The notes under the pieces: generated by a model
Databases searched by the model: none
What the model saw: the letters and a program-made list of their open reading frames with translations, nothing else
Told to the model about the DNA's origin: nothing
Made by a program: the position numbers and the translations under genes
Shown: piece by piece, positions 18,524 through 27,070 of the stretch
How positions within the stretch are numbered: the stretch's first letter is position 1
Layout of the letters: every line of letters starts with the position of its first letter
DNA from: Enteractinococcus helveticum
GTDB lineage: Bacteria; Actinomycetota; Actinomycetes; Actinomycetales; Micrococcaceae
Assembly: GCF_001657475.1 (NCBI RefSeq)
Contig: NZ_LXEY01000012.1
Coordinates: forward strand, 1-64,000
DNA: 64,000 bases
Reading direction: 5' to 3'

Positions 18524-19462
18524 TTACTGGGTATTCTGCGTCCCGGGGTGCTCTGTCCCCGTTCGGGCGATGTCGATGAATCGTTGCGCGAAGTGCGTCA
18601 ACGAGCTCGGGTCTTTCCACACAGCCGTTAGCTGCCGCTCAAGCTTTTTCTCGCCACTGGGGATGGCAATTAATTTCCCCTCGCGGACATCACTTTCTAC
18701 AGCCAGTCGACTCAGGACAGCAGGTCCAATGCCCTCGATCACCGCCTGACAGATAGCGGAGTTACTGTTGAGCTCAAGCAGCGGGGGTTGCCGATGTGTA
18801 CCAACCAAGAAATCGAGAAAAGCTCGCGTTCCAGATCCCGGCTCACGTTCGATCAACGGGGTATTCGCCAGAAGCTCCGTGCTCACTGTCGTTGCGCTGT
18901 TTGCCCAAGGGTGTGCCGAACCCACGACCGCGATTAGTTCGTCAGTCCACACGGGTTGGGAATGCAGCGCGCGTGGAACGTCCGGTGTTTCAACAAACCC
19001 CAGCCCAACACGGCCATCTTCAACAGCACTGATGACATCGGCTGAATTCATAATGCGCAGTTGAGTTTTGGCTTCCGGATACCGCGCACGAAATGTTTTG
19101 AGCCAGCCAGGCAATAGATGTTCTGCGATCGTCATGCTGGCCCCAATCGTGAGAACCTCTGATTCGGAGCGAGCCAAGGCTTCAGCTCCGATGGCCAGAC
19201 GGTCAAGGGCTTCCAGGGCTTCACGCGCCCACTCTGCAATGAGTTTGCCTTCTTGTGTGAGTTGAGACCCTCGGTGAGAGCGGTGAAGTAATGCATAACC
19301 AAGCCTGCGTTCAAGGACCCGAACCGCCCGTGATGCATTGGATTGCGCGACGCCAGATTCCTTCGCTGCAGCACTCAAACTCTTATGATCCGCAATCCCA
19401 CAGATGATTTGCAATAGCGAGATATTGCTCCAGTGGTCGATCGGTTGCATACGACCAGTCAT
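18524..19462 (-). CDS. LysR-family transcriptional regulator
   Basis: About 312 residues. The N-terminal helix-turn-helix covers LLQIICGIADHKSLSAAAKESGVAQSNASRAVRVLERRLG (written here as LLQIICGIADHKSLSAAAKE then SGVAQSNASRAVRVLERRLG), followed by the LLHRSHRGSQLTQEG hinge and a LysR effector domain ending near residue 300. I chose the ATG at 19462 (MTGRMQPIDHW); the frame stays open further upstream, but that would overlap the divergent gene. It faces the YeiH-like transporter across about 70 bases, the usual arrangement for a LysR activator and its target. Confidence 0.88.
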   Translation of the reverse strand: MTGRMQPIDHWSNISLLQIICGIADHKSLSAAAKESGVAQSNASRAVRVLERRLGYALLHRSHRGSQLTQEGKLIAEWAREALEALDRLAIGAEALARSESEVLTIGASMTIAEHLLPGWLKTFRARYPEAKTQLRIMNSADVISAVEDGRVGLGFVETPDVPRALHSQPVWTDELIAVVGSAHPWANSATTVSTELLANTPLIEREPGSGTRAFLDFLVGTHRQPPLLELNSNSAICQAVIEGIGPAVLSRLAVESDVREGKLIAIPSGEKKLERQLTAVWKDPSSLTHFAQRFIDIARTGTEHPGTQNTQ

Positions 19463-19534
19463 ATCATGAGTATATGGCAGTGTTGGCGAATTGGGGTCTA
19501 CTGTCCGGTGCGTGACGGTGGGAAGATTGAGCTC

Positions 19535-20611
19535 ATGAGTAACGATGACCGCACCACCACACAGGGCCAAGTTCTGGACCAAACTCAAATAAGCCAGACG
19601 ACAGAACAGCCAAAAACTTCACCTCTGCAAGGGGTGAAAGCTGGCATCCCGGGCGTCATAGTATGTCTGGTGGGTGCTGTGGTGTCGTTCGTTGGTGCTC
19701 AATTTCTCCCTGGGGTCAGTGCGCTGTTGATCGCCATTATTCTCGGAGCTGTGTGGCGGAATATCGCTTCCGTTCCGGTCATGCTCAAACCGGGAATAAC
19801 GTTCTCTTCTAAGAAGCTGCTGCGGACTGGGATTATTCTTTTAGGGTTCCAGCTCTCACTGTCCACGATTGCTGATCTGGGATTTGGGGTTATCTTCCTC
19901 ATCGTTGCAGCAGTAGCTATAACATTCTTTGCCACCTTGTGGGTGGGACACCTGCTGGGCATCGGATTGGCGCAACGTCTGCTGATCGCTTCAGGTTTCT
20001 CGATTTGTGGTGCGGCAGCTGTCGCCGCAACGGAAGGGACAACGAAAGCCGCTGAAGAAGAAGTGGCCACTGCCATTGGGCTCGTCGTCTTATTTGGCAC
20101 CCTCATGATCCCTACGGTCCCATTCCTGGGAGGAGTGCTGGGTATGGAGGATGAGGCCTTAGGAATGTGGATCGGAGCTTCCAGCCATGAAGTCGCTCAG
20201 GTAGTAGCTGCCGGTGGTGCCGTGGGTGCAAGTGCTCTGGCTGTTGCTGTTACCGTCAAGCTAGCGCGCGTCATTACCTTGGCCCCAATTATTGCCGGCA
20301 TCGCTGTGTACATGCGTCGCAGTGGTCGAGCCGTCGGCGACAAGAAGCCGGCAATTGTTCCGCTTTTTGTTGTAGGCTTTGTGGCCGCCATGCTGCTCCG
20401 CACTCTGGACTTTATACCCGCAGGCGTTTTGGACGTCGTCGAAATTATCCAGGTGTTGCTGTTAGCCGCCGCAATGTTCGCTTTGGGACTGGGAGTTCAC
20501 TTACGCAGCCTCTTTAAAGTAGGGTTCAAACCCGTACTTCTGGGCCTGGTTTCCACTGTGGTGATTTTGGTGGTGTCTTATGTCGGCGTCGTATTCTTTG
20601 CTGCTTCGTAG
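19535..20611 (+). CDS. YeiH/UPF0324-family putative sulfate exporter
   Basis: 358 residues with about ten helices of the Cons_hypoth698 (YeiH) family. Typical segments are LRTGIILLGFQLSLSTIADLG, ASGFSICGAAAVAATEG and GASSHEVAQVVAAG. The family is annotated as putative sulfate exporter; transport has been linked to sulfonate and sulfur metabolism, but substrate here is open. I chose the ATG at 19535 (MSNDDRTTTQG) behind GGAAGATTGAG; upstream in-frame starts overlap the regulator. Probably controlled by the divergent LysR protein. Confidence 0.85.
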   Translation: MSNDDRTTTQGQVLDQTQISQTTEQPKTSPLQGVKAGIPGVIVCLVGAVVSFVGAQFLPGVSALLIAIILGAVWRNIASVPVMLKPGITFSSKKLLRTGIILLGFQLSLSTIADLGFGVIFLIVAAVAITFFATLWVGHLLGIGLAQRLLIASGFSICGAAAVAATEGTTKAAEEEVATAIGLVVLFGTLMIPTVPFLGGVLGMEDEALGMWIGASSHEVAQVVAAGGAVGASALAVAVTVKLARVITLAPIIAGIAVYMRRSGRAVGDKKPAIVPLFVVGFVAAMLLRTLDFIPAGVLDVVEIIQVLLLAAAMFALGLGVHLRSLFKVGFKPVLLGLVSTVVILVVSYVGVVFFAAS

Positions 20612-20662
20612 GAAACCATCACAATCCAGGCGCTCATCACGCCACACAACGCTTTGGCATAA

Positions 20663-20845
20663 GTGCTTTTTAAGGCACTGGATGCCGCCGAGATTGATGC
20701 CCGTAGCAATCTAGAGTTTTCTGCGACTTGGGCACAGCAGCGGATCAGTGGGCACCCATCGGCAGATGGCCTTGAGGACGACGACGAGCTGCGCTGCCAG
20801 TATTTGGCCAAGGTGTTGGCCGATGGGCTGTGGAGGCCCGACTAG
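20663..20845 (+). CDS. Possible small ORF or 3' gene remnant
   Basis: 60 residues from a GTG, ending KVLADGLWRPD. It is charged and has no recognisable domain and no clear ribosome site. It lies in the 250-base gap between the YeiH-type gene and the DUF2249 gene. It may be the tail of a decayed gene or non-coding. Confidence 0.25.
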   Translation: MLFKALDAAEIDARSNLEFSATWAQQRISGHPSADGLEDDDELRCQYLAKVLADGLWRPD

Positions 20846-20859
20846 GTCTTAGGCGACCG

Positions 20860-21486
20860 TCAGTCGTTGCGTTCGGGTGCAGCGGTGATATTCAGGGTCG
20901 GTTTCCGATGATGGATGGTCAGGTAGCGGATGCCTTCGGGTCCGGCAATGAAGCGGCGTTGTGCATTGCGCGGCAGCCACACTAGCGCACCCTGCTGAAG
21001 TTCAATCACATTCAGCTCGGTTTGTAGCTGCCCAGAGCCCTGCAGCACGAGAACTAGGACGTCGAGGTTTGGGCCAATGTGTAGGCCAATCTCGTCGTCG
21101 GCGGGCAGCGCGATGATATTTGAGTCGAGGTCTCGCGCGCCTGGTTCCAGCTGCCAAATCGAGCCACCCGTAGTGGGATCGGTGTCGGCAAGGAGTGCCG
21201 TGGTGTCGGCGACTACCCGTGGCAGCGCGGTACTTGCCCGTTTGGTAATGCGAACTCGATATTCCTGAGCAACCTGTGGAAGTGGATCCCAAGAAAAGGA
21301 GCCGGCAAACTCGCGGTCAAATTCGTCCTTCAGACCTCGCGGCTCATGGTCGTTGATGACCGTTAGTGACTCGCCGACCGCCAGCTGGGCATAGGCGTCA
21401 AAAACCAAATGGTGACGCTGTGGTGGCGGGACGGCGCGAACATCGATTTCGCGGGATTCAAATGCTGGGGTTTCAGTATTCGACAT
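20860..21486 (-). CDS. DUF2249 / cupin two-domain protein
   Basis: 208 residues. The N-terminal half (about 10-85) is a DUF2249 (SirA/TusA-like fold) domain: REIDVRAVPPPQRHHLVFDA, then ESLTVINDHEPRGL. The C-terminal half is a cupin-like beta barrel: IGLHIGPNLDVLVLVLQGSG, then LVWLPRNAQRRFIAGPEG. DUF2249 proteins often accompany nitrogen-oxide and redox metabolism; the cupin could bind a metal or ligand. The role here is unknown. The ATG at 21486 has GGGTCCTC just upstream. The same start region recurs, truncated, at 26812-26895. Confidence 0.8.
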   Translation of the reverse strand: MSNTETPAFESREIDVRAVPPPQRHHLVFDAYAQLAVGESLTVINDHEPRGLKDEFDREFAGSFSWDPLPQVAQEYRVRITKRASTALPRVVADTTALLADTDPTTGGSIWQLEPGARDLDSNIIALPADDEIGLHIGPNLDVLVLVLQGSGQLQTELNVIELQQGALVWLPRNAQRRFIAGPEGIRYLTIHHRKPTLNITAAPERND

Positions 21487-21679
21487 GAGGACCCTTCAAG
21501 ACTGGTCGGTTGGTTTAGCGGCATGAAAGCCGGAGGGCCGGACCCTAGTTGATAAAATTCTGCATATTCTGATTGCAGCGACACTACGCGGGGTCGCGCT
21601 GTCTGAGCCTGGCGGATCTGATCTCGCATTGAGTGAATAGCCGCCGTCCATCTCGGAAACGTACTCCTGATTCATGCCT

Positions 21680-21739
21680 TCAACCAGCTTCGACGAATTC
21701 TTTGAGCCCCTCAGGCAGTGCGACGTATATCGTGGTCAC
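21680..21739 (-). pseudogene. ParD antitoxin 5' remnant
   Basis: Minus from GTG 21739 reads VTTIYVALPEGLKEFVEAG and then stops. The intact ParD at 27388-27627 reads MATMNVSLPDELKEFVEAQ. The upstream bases also match between the two loci (ATAACCAG.ATA.G.CA.TTGGCAA.GTT.GTCATCG), so this is a broken copy of the same antitoxin gene with its promoter. The rest of 21487-21887 holds no recognisable gene. Confidence 0.75.
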
Positions 21740-21887
21740 ATAACCAGAATAGGCACTTTGGCAACGTTCGTCATCGCTGCAGCGTGGTCACCAGAATGAG
21801 CCCCGCGGTGATACAGATAACGTACAGACTTGCGCGTTCGGGCTCGATCAGCCGCTTTGCACTAGCGCGGCCCAACAGCGTGTTTCC

Positions 21888-22880
21888 TTAGATCAGACAC
21901 CCATCGAGTACGGCTTGCAGATATGGCAGATGCACAACCAGACTCCCAACGAGCAAAATGCCGGCGACGGTGAGCATGGTGGATATGGGGATCACGCCTT
22001 GTTTACCGTCGGGCGGTGCGATCAAATGGCGGATCCGGTCGATACCTGCAGCATGCAGCGCCACGGGTCCACAAGCGGCATGCGACATCGCAGGGCCTGA
22101 TTTTTCACCAATCTTTAACAGCGCGCTTGCGAGTATGGGTGTACTGGTTTGCTCGCGGGCAGCATTGTCGGCTGCCATTTCTAGGTAATGCGGAATCGCC
22201 GCGTCAATGGCGGCCACCAGCGGGATCCAGCGTAACGGTGCAATCCCACCGTGCAAGAGACGCAAAATCAAGTGGTGACGTTGTCGCAGATGAGCCGCTT
22301 CATGTGTCACTACCGCAGTGAGTTCGTCCTCAGTCAGTAGTTCCATCAAGGCTGTTGAGACGACGATGCCCCAACGACGATGCGCCAAGGCAAAGGCGGT
22401 CGGCTGGTTATGCACGATGACGGTGACCGGTTGTCCGGCAATCCATGTGTGAGTCGGACCAAGGCCCAATGCATCCTGTAGATCGCGCTGTTGTCTCACA
22501 TGACGACGACCGTAACGATAGCTGCCAATGAACATCGCCAACACCAAGATCAGCGGTAGAGCCAGTAGCAGGATCACGGGGATAAAAGTGTTGAACTCCA
22601 ATCCGGGCGGTAGCGGATTGGCCGCATCTAAACACCGTTGACATACTAACCCTGTGTTGCCCGGCAGCAGATCGCTAGGACCAGACAGGCCCCAGGCAAA
22701 CATTGGCCCCATGGCGGCGAAGCCCGCCATCCAGATAACTACCGTTGCAAATAATGCGCCAACTGCCAGCCGGGGTGTGCGCATGAGCGCTGGTGCAGCC
22801 TTTCGAACGATCGGCGCCCCCGCCAGTCCACTGACCAGGACGGTTACCAACAGCATGGGAGCTAAGATCAGCGCCGTCAT
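21888..22880 (-). CDS. M56-family membrane metallopeptidase (BlaR1-like)
   Basis: 330 residues. Membrane helices flank a cytoplasmic gluzincin domain. The zinc motif is HEAAH (193-197) with the third ligand in EMAAD (234-238). M56 proteins paired with BlaI cleave the repressor, or trigger its loss, when an envelope signal is sensed. No penicillin-binding sensor domain is attached, so the signal is not necessarily a beta-lactam. A pair of cysteines (CQRC, 80-83) sits in a predicted external loop and might sense thiol status. The ATG overlaps the blaI stop by ATGA. Confidence 0.88.
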   Translation of the reverse strand: MTALILAPMLLVTVLVSGLAGAPIVRKAAPALMRTPRLAVGALFATVVIWMAGFAAMGPMFAWGLSGPSDLLPGNTGLVCQRCLDAANPLPPGLEFNTFIPVILLLALPLILVLAMFIGSYRYGRRHVRQQRDLQDALGLGPTHTWIAGQPVTVIVHNQPTAFALAHRRWGIVVSTALMELLTEDELTAVVTHEAAHLRQRHHLILRLLHGGIAPLRWIPLVAAIDAAIPHYLEMAADNAAREQTSTPILASALLKIGEKSGPAMSHAACGPVALHAAGIDRIRHLIAPPDGKQGVIPISTMLTVAGILLVGSLVVHLPYLQAVLDGCLI

Positions 22881-23242
22881 GACTGATCCAAGTAGTTGCG
22901 TAACATTTCTAATCCCTCTTCGGGCAAATCTTGGACGAAGTGCAGGATTGATGCGGCCATATCATTACTGGCGTCGAGGGCTTGGTGCATTTGCCGGGCA
23001 ACGTATTCCTCTCGGCTCAGTTGCGGCAGATACAGCACGAACCGCCCCTGTCGTTGGGCGCGCACCATGTTTTTAGTTTTCAGGTTCTGCATCACCGTGG
23101 TGATGGTTGTATATGCGGGTTTGGACGGCAGGGCATCCATGACCTCGCGGACATTACGGGGGCTGGTTTCCCACAGTAAGTTCATGACTTGTTGTTCTAG
23201 TTCGCCCAGCTGCGGGGCCGAATGTGGTGATGGCATCGTCAT
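22877..23242 (-). CDS. BlaI/MecI-family repressor
   Basis: 121 residues with a winged-helix DNA-binding domain: LGELEQQVMNLLWETSPRNVREVMDAL, then YTTITTVMQNLKTKNMV (the recognition helix and wing), and a helical dimerisation tail. It should bind inverted repeats of TACTA/TAGTA type and be inactivated by the adjacent M56 protease. Two such sites lie upstream of the operon at 23788-23804 and 23836-23852. It overlaps both neighbours by 4 bp. Confidence 0.92.
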   Translation of the reverse strand: MTMPSPHSAPQLGELEQQVMNLLWETSPRNVREVMDALPSKPAYTTITTVMQNLKTKNMVRAQRQGRFVLYLPQLSREEYVARQMHQALDASNDMAASILHFVQDLPEEGLEMLRNYLDQS

Positions 23243-23781
23243 ACTCGAGCATTTTCCGTTTCTTGAGACGCCGACTGCATCAGGTATTTGCTGGGCGATA
23301 CCTCACAAAGAAGTTGTCCTTTGAGCCGTCGCACTAACGCAATGCCGGTCAGCAACAGTGCTGCGATGCCTAATAACGGTTGGATGGGTGCGAAATAGGT
23401 GATGGCTCCAGAGTAGCCAAATGCGATCAGCGCCAACTTATTGCAGACGGGGCAGCCCACCGCGAACCAAGAGAGAAAACCGCCGACCATCCCGAGCTTT
23501 CCATGGCGAACTGTCGCATCGGGTGCATCGGATTGTTCGACTGTTGTGGCAGGTTGAATATAGGTTGCCAGTAGCATCCCGCTGGCCACCGAGGTCATGA
23601 TCCATACGGGGTAGTTCCACCACACCGGGTCAATGTCGCGCGTAAACACTGGATTGGGGATGAGCACCGTAGCCATGCCAATCAGCAAGCCGATGACAGT
23701 GCTGGCCAACACAGCGACGAGCACTTGACGCGTATTCCAAAGGCGCAGTGCTTGACCAGCATAGAGAAAAGTCTTCACCAT
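23239..23781 (-). CDS. CxxC membrane protein of thiol-redox module
   Basis: 180 residues with four to five helices and a CPVC motif (Cys110, Cys113) in GCPVCNKLALIAFGYSG at a membrane boundary. I chose the ATG at 23781 (MVKTFLYAGQ); the longer open frame to 24090 overlaps the divergent DsbA-like gene and is implausible. The motif and company (DsbA-like and CcdA-like proteins opposite) point to transfer of electrons or thiol reactions across the membrane, but the family function is unknown to me. First gene of the operon with BlaI and M56. Confidence 0.78.
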   Translation of the reverse strand: MVKTFLYAGQALRLWNTRQVLVAVLASTVIGLLIGMATVLIPNPVFTRDIDPVWWNYPVWIMTSVASGMLLATYIQPATTVEQSDAPDATVRHGKLGMVGGFLSWFAVGCPVCNKLALIAFGYSGAITYFAPIQPLLGIAALLLTGIALVRRLKGQLLCEVSPSKYLMQSASQETENARV

Positions 23782-23787
23782 GGCATC

Positions 23788-23804
23788 TACTATGCCTGAT
23801 AGTA
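23788..23804. promoter_or_regulatory. BlaI-type operator, proximal
   Basis: TACTA, seven bases, TAGTA, ending seven bases upstream of the CxxC protein start. The same spacing recurs at 23836-23852. TACTA/TAGTA dyads are typical for BlaI/MecI repressors, and a blaI gene is in this operon. Confidence 0.75.
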
Positions 23805-23835
23805 ACGAACATGTATAGTGGGCCACCGAAAAGAT

Positions 23836-23852
23836 TACTACTTGAGATAGTA
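23836..23852. promoter_or_regulatory. BlaI-type operator, distal (between divergent genes)
   Basis: A second TACTA-N7-TAGTA dyad, extended to GATTACTA and TAGTAATC arms (23833-23855). It lies between the two divergent starts, 48 bp centre to centre from the other site, so one repressor could control both the BlaI operon and the DsbA/CcdA operon. Confidence 0.78.
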
Positions 23853-23898
23853 ATCGAACTGCTCGCTGCATCCAGCCATCTACTACAAAGGAAATGTT

Positions 23899-24648
23899 GT
23901 GCCCCAGCAAACCACCAGCTCGAAACCCCCGTGGCTGCTGCCCATGATCGTCGGGGTGGCTGCGCTCGCCGTCATCGTGCTCGCATATTTTATCTTTGCG
24001 GGTTCGGATAGCCCTGAGTCTTCCGCCGCAACACAACAGCTCGAGGATCGCGGCGTCGTCGATGTTGCCCCACAATCTGAGGCCGACCAAATTGATCTGA
24101 GTTTTGTGGAACGCCGTGACGAGACGGACCCATTGAGCATCGGTACCGTGGATGCGCCCGTGACGATGGTGGTGTTCTCAGATTATCAGTGTCCGTTTTG
24201 CGCGTCGTGGAGCCACGAGACATTGCCCATCATGATGGACTACGTAGCAGAAGATCAGTTGCGGATTGAATGGCGAGATCTCAATGTGTTTGGACCGGAA
24301 TCAGAGCAAGCATCGAAGGCAGCCTATGCGGCGGCTCTGCAGGAGGGGTTTTGGGAATACCACGATGAATTATTTGCTGACGGTGACATCCGTGATCCTG
24401 CGGAGCTCAGCGAAGACGCCTTGGTGGAACTTGCCGCAGATCTTGGTCTTGATACTGAACAATTCACTACGGATATGCGCTCCGATCCGGTTGCCGAACA
24501 GATTCTCATAAATCAGCAACTCGGTACCGATTTAGGCGCCTACTCTACGCCGTCATTTATTGTGGATGGTCAGCCGATGGTCGGCGCACAACCAACGGAG
24601 GTATTCGTCAACGCCGTGGACGACGCACTGGCCAAGACCGCACGATAG
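23899..24648 (+). CDS. DsbA-family thiol oxidoreductase, membrane-anchored
   Basis: 249 residues. An N-terminal membrane helix (about 12-33) anchors an extracytoplasmic thioredoxin-like domain with the active-site motif CPFC (98-101) in FSDYQCPFCASWSHE and the cis-proline loop YSTPSFIVDG. It probably forms or shuffles disulfides in exported proteins. The start is GTG at 23899 behind AAAGGAAA. It is followed after 11 bases by the CcdA-like gene, which would supply or remove electrons. The BlaI-type operators lie just upstream. Confidence 0.9.
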   Translation: MPQQTTSSKPPWLLPMIVGVAALAVIVLAYFIFAGSDSPESSAATQQLEDRGVVDVAPQSEADQIDLSFVERRDETDPLSIGTVDAPVTMVVFSDYQCPFCASWSHETLPIMMDYVAEDQLRIEWRDLNVFGPESEQASKAAYAAALQEGFWEYHDELFADGDIRDPAELSEDALVELAADLGLDTEQFTTDMRSDPVAEQILINQQLGTDLGAYSTPSFIVDGQPMVGAQPTEVFVNAVDDALAKTAR

Positions 24649-24659
24649 GTGAAGCAGCC

Positions 24660-25535
24660 ATGGAAATCAGTTTGATCACAGCATTTTTAGGTGGTGTGCT
24701 TGCCATCTTGAGCCCCTGCGGTGCACTGCTGCTGCCGGCATTCTTCGCATCCGTCATCGGGCGACAGCTGCGGTTGATGTTGCACGGTGGCATCTTCTAT
24801 CTGGGCCTGGTGGTGACGCTTGTACCCCTGGGGTTAGGCATCGGGGCACTTGGCAACCTGTTGACCGTCTACCGAGATGTCCTGATTATTACCACATCGA
24901 TCCTATTGATCGTGCTTGGGTTGGCTCAAGCCGCCGGGTTTGGGTTCGATATGTCCAAAATGCTTCCCGGAGCCGAGACGCTGCACCAGCGCGCTCATCA
25001 GCGTAGCGGGTGGGGCCGAACCTTCCTATTGGGAGCAGTCAGCGGTGTGGCTGGCTTTTGTGCCGGACCGATTCTTGGGGCGATCTTGACGTTGGCTCTT
25101 GCCCAGGGCGACTCGCTGAATGCTGGAATCATGCTGGCCGTCTACGGACTGGGTATGGTGGCGCCGTTGACCCTTCTGGCAGCCCAGTGGGATAAGCTCA
25201 GCCCTCGCGCCATGAGCGTATTACGCGGGCGTGGTTTTCGGTTCTTGGGGCGGCAGTTACACACCACGTCGGTGGCCACCGGCCTGCTGATCGTCGTCGT
25301 GGGAATCATTTTTTGGACAACCAACGGCCTGGTCAGTGCGCCGTCATTAGTACCAGCCGGAATCCAGCGTGGGCTGCAATCCTATGGGAGCATGCTGGCA
25401 AATCCGCTCTTGGATGCCGTCATATTAGGTGCCCTCGTGGTGATCATCGTTACTGTCTGGGCGATTCGACGAACACGCAACCGCACAAAGCACCAAGACA
25501 CAGCACAGACCCAGAAGATGAACCGTGGCAGCTAA
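24660..25535 (+). CDS. CcdA/DsbD-like electron-transfer membrane protein
   Basis: 291 residues, about seven to eight helices. The paired cysteines typical of CcdA are present: Cys20 in LAILSPCGALLLPAF and Cys134 in SGVAGFCAGPILG. CcdA proteins carry reducing equivalents from cytoplasmic thioredoxin to extracytoplasmic thiol proteins. It lies between the DsbA-like gene and a lipoprotein gene in one plus-strand operon. The start is ATG at 24660. Confidence 0.9.
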   Translation: MEISLITAFLGGVLAILSPCGALLLPAFFASVIGRQLRLMLHGGIFYLGLVVTLVPLGLGIGALGNLLTVYRDVLIITTSILLIVLGLAQAAGFGFDMSKMLPGAETLHQRAHQRSGWGRTFLLGAVSGVAGFCAGPILGAILTLALAQGDSLNAGIMLAVYGLGMVAPLTLLAAQWDKLSPRAMSVLRGRGFRFLGRQLHTTSVATGLLIVVVGIIFWTTNGLVSAPSLVPAGIQRGLQSYGSMLANPLLDAVILGALVVIIVTVWAIRRTRNRTKHQDTAQTQKMNRGS

Positions 25536-25544
25536 AGGCACACG

Positions 25545-26768
25545 ATGGTGAAATCACAAATTCGACTCGGTCTTGCCGTGCTGTCCGCGGTGGTTTTGAC
25601 GGCCTGCGGTGCACATACGACCAGCCAAGACGATCAGCTCCTGCCGGACTATGATCCGACGCCAACTCAAGTCAATACTCCGGCGGTTGAAGCTGATAAA
25701 GCTGACTTGTGGTTACCTCTGCAGCTGGCCGAACAGCAGGTCCTGTCACCCGGTTGGCTCACGGCACCTTTGCACGCGGATGGGGTCTTCCTATCAGCCG
25801 AACACCACCACGACGTGCTGACGTTTCGGGCCGTGGATACCACCGGCACAATCCTATGGGAAGCCCAACGACCGCTCAGCTGCACCGGATTTACACTGAC
25901 GGCTGCCAACGACCAACACTTGGCCGTCCTGACGGATATCGACGCCGACGTCCAAACATTTGGGCACACCACCGCCACCGCCTACGACCTTCGTACGGGA
26001 CAACAGGTTTGGGGGCCGGTTGACGTGCCGGGCCCGCATCACGGACCCGGGACAGTATTTGCTGCCCCACCAGAAGCTGCGATGGGAGCCAGCGGTGACA
26101 AGGTTGTGCTGGATCCAGCCAGCGGTCAGGTACTGCTCGATGAGCGACAGGCCCCGGAAGCTAAGATTTTGGGTGAGTTCTATGGGCTCGTTCTGGTGGC
26201 TCGCGACGACGAAGTCCAGGCCTTTGAAACATCAGCTTTGGCCGAAGCAGGGCTAGAGGCTGACCCGTCTTGGAGCCTGTCCACGGCAGATCACAACTGG
26301 GACGATCAACAGTTGCATGCTACCGCGCCTAGTCCGAATCCAGATATGGAGTACGGCACTGGCGCCATACTCATCGGTACGAATTCCACGGACCGTGCCC
26401 TAATCAGCCTGGTGGACGGCGTAATCATTGCCGAAGAGGTTGCCGCTGCGGGTCAGGATTCTTCGAGTCAAACATGGGTGACCGTGGGCCAAGAGCTTGC
26501 CGGTTATAGCCCTCAAGGGGAGTTGCTGTTTGTCGAATCTTTGGAAGGACTCCAGCTCATTGGTGTCGGTGGTGCGATTGCTTATGTAGAAAATGCTGAC
26601 GGCGATGTCCAAACGCATAATGTCATCACCGGAGCGTTGAGTCGTTCCTATGACCCACAGGCTCCCGGCGAACTCGTTGTTCCTCAGCTGATCGATACAA
26701 ATGGTGCTGCCATTTTGGAAGGTGACCACAGCTATTATCTTGTGCCTGGATACGAGTCTCGCCAGTAG
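25545..26768 (+). CDS. PQQ-type beta-propeller-like lipoprotein
   Basis: 407 residues. The lipoprotein signal ends at lipobox LTAC (Cys21). The mature part has repeating blade-like segments such as TTGTILWEAQRPLSC, YDLRTGQQVWGPVDV and VLDPASGQVLLDER, the pattern of PQQ-like (WD40-related) propellers. It may be a substrate or scaffold of the thiol-redox module. It begins 9 bases after the CcdA-like gene. Confidence 0.8.
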   Translation: MVKSQIRLGLAVLSAVVLTACGAHTTSQDDQLLPDYDPTPTQVNTPAVEADKADLWLPLQLAEQQVLSPGWLTAPLHADGVFLSAEHHHDVLTFRAVDTTGTILWEAQRPLSCTGFTLTAANDQHLAVLTDIDADVQTFGHTTATAYDLRTGQQVWGPVDVPGPHHGPGTVFAAPPEAAMGASGDKVVLDPASGQVLLDERQAPEAKILGEFYGLVLVARDDEVQAFETSALAEAGLEADPSWSLSTADHNWDDQQLHATAPSPNPDMEYGTGAILIGTNSTDRALISLVDGVIIAEEVAAAGQDSSSQTWVTVGQELAGYSPQGELLFVESLEGLQLIGVGGAIAYVENADGDVQTHNVITGALSRSYDPQAPGELVVPQLIDTNGAAILEGDHSYYLVPGYESRQ

Positions 26769-26811
26769 ACGGGCATAAGTGCTGGACTATGTTCGCCAGC
26801 ATTCGAGGTGT

Positions 26812-26895
26812 TTAGGCTTGAGGCAGGACGGCGCGAACATCAATTTCGCGGGATTCGGATGCTGGGATTTCAGTATTCGACATGAGGACCCTTCG
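26812..26895 (-). pseudogene. Duplicated 5' end of the DUF2249 gene
   Basis: Minus from ATG 26883 reads MSNTEIPASESREIDVRAV, nearly the start of the DUF2249/cupin protein (MSNTETPAFESREIDVRAV), then diverges and stops after 23 codons. About 14 upstream bases (GAAGGGTCCTCATG) match as well. This is a fragment copied from 21430-21500 or left by recombination. Confidence 0.85.
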
Positions 26896-27070
26896 GCGCT
26901 GTTGAGACCGCCTAACCTGGCGGTACTTGAACATCAACACTACAAGCCTGTCGCCATGGAATCTCAGGTTAGGCCACGTTTAATGAACCGCCCAGTTTGG
27001 GAGGCTTGTAGCGACCAGCGGACAATGTCTAATGATGCGTCTAAGTGCATGGACGGTGAGACTGACTGGT
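26896..27070. other. Scar sequence with possible IS3-family end
   Basis: No gene. TGAACCGCCC AGTTTGGGAGGCT near 26983-27005 resembles the terminal inverted repeats of IS51-group IS3 elements. Only one end is present and no transposase is nearby, so at most it is a remnant. Confidence 0.3.

Noticed and set aside
23782-24090. Longer start for the CxxC membrane protein
   Set aside because: The extension overlaps the divergent DsbA-like gene and both operators, and is not protein-like.
26983-27005. IS3-family end
   Set aside because: Only one short end-like sequence and no transposase, so not called as a mobile element.
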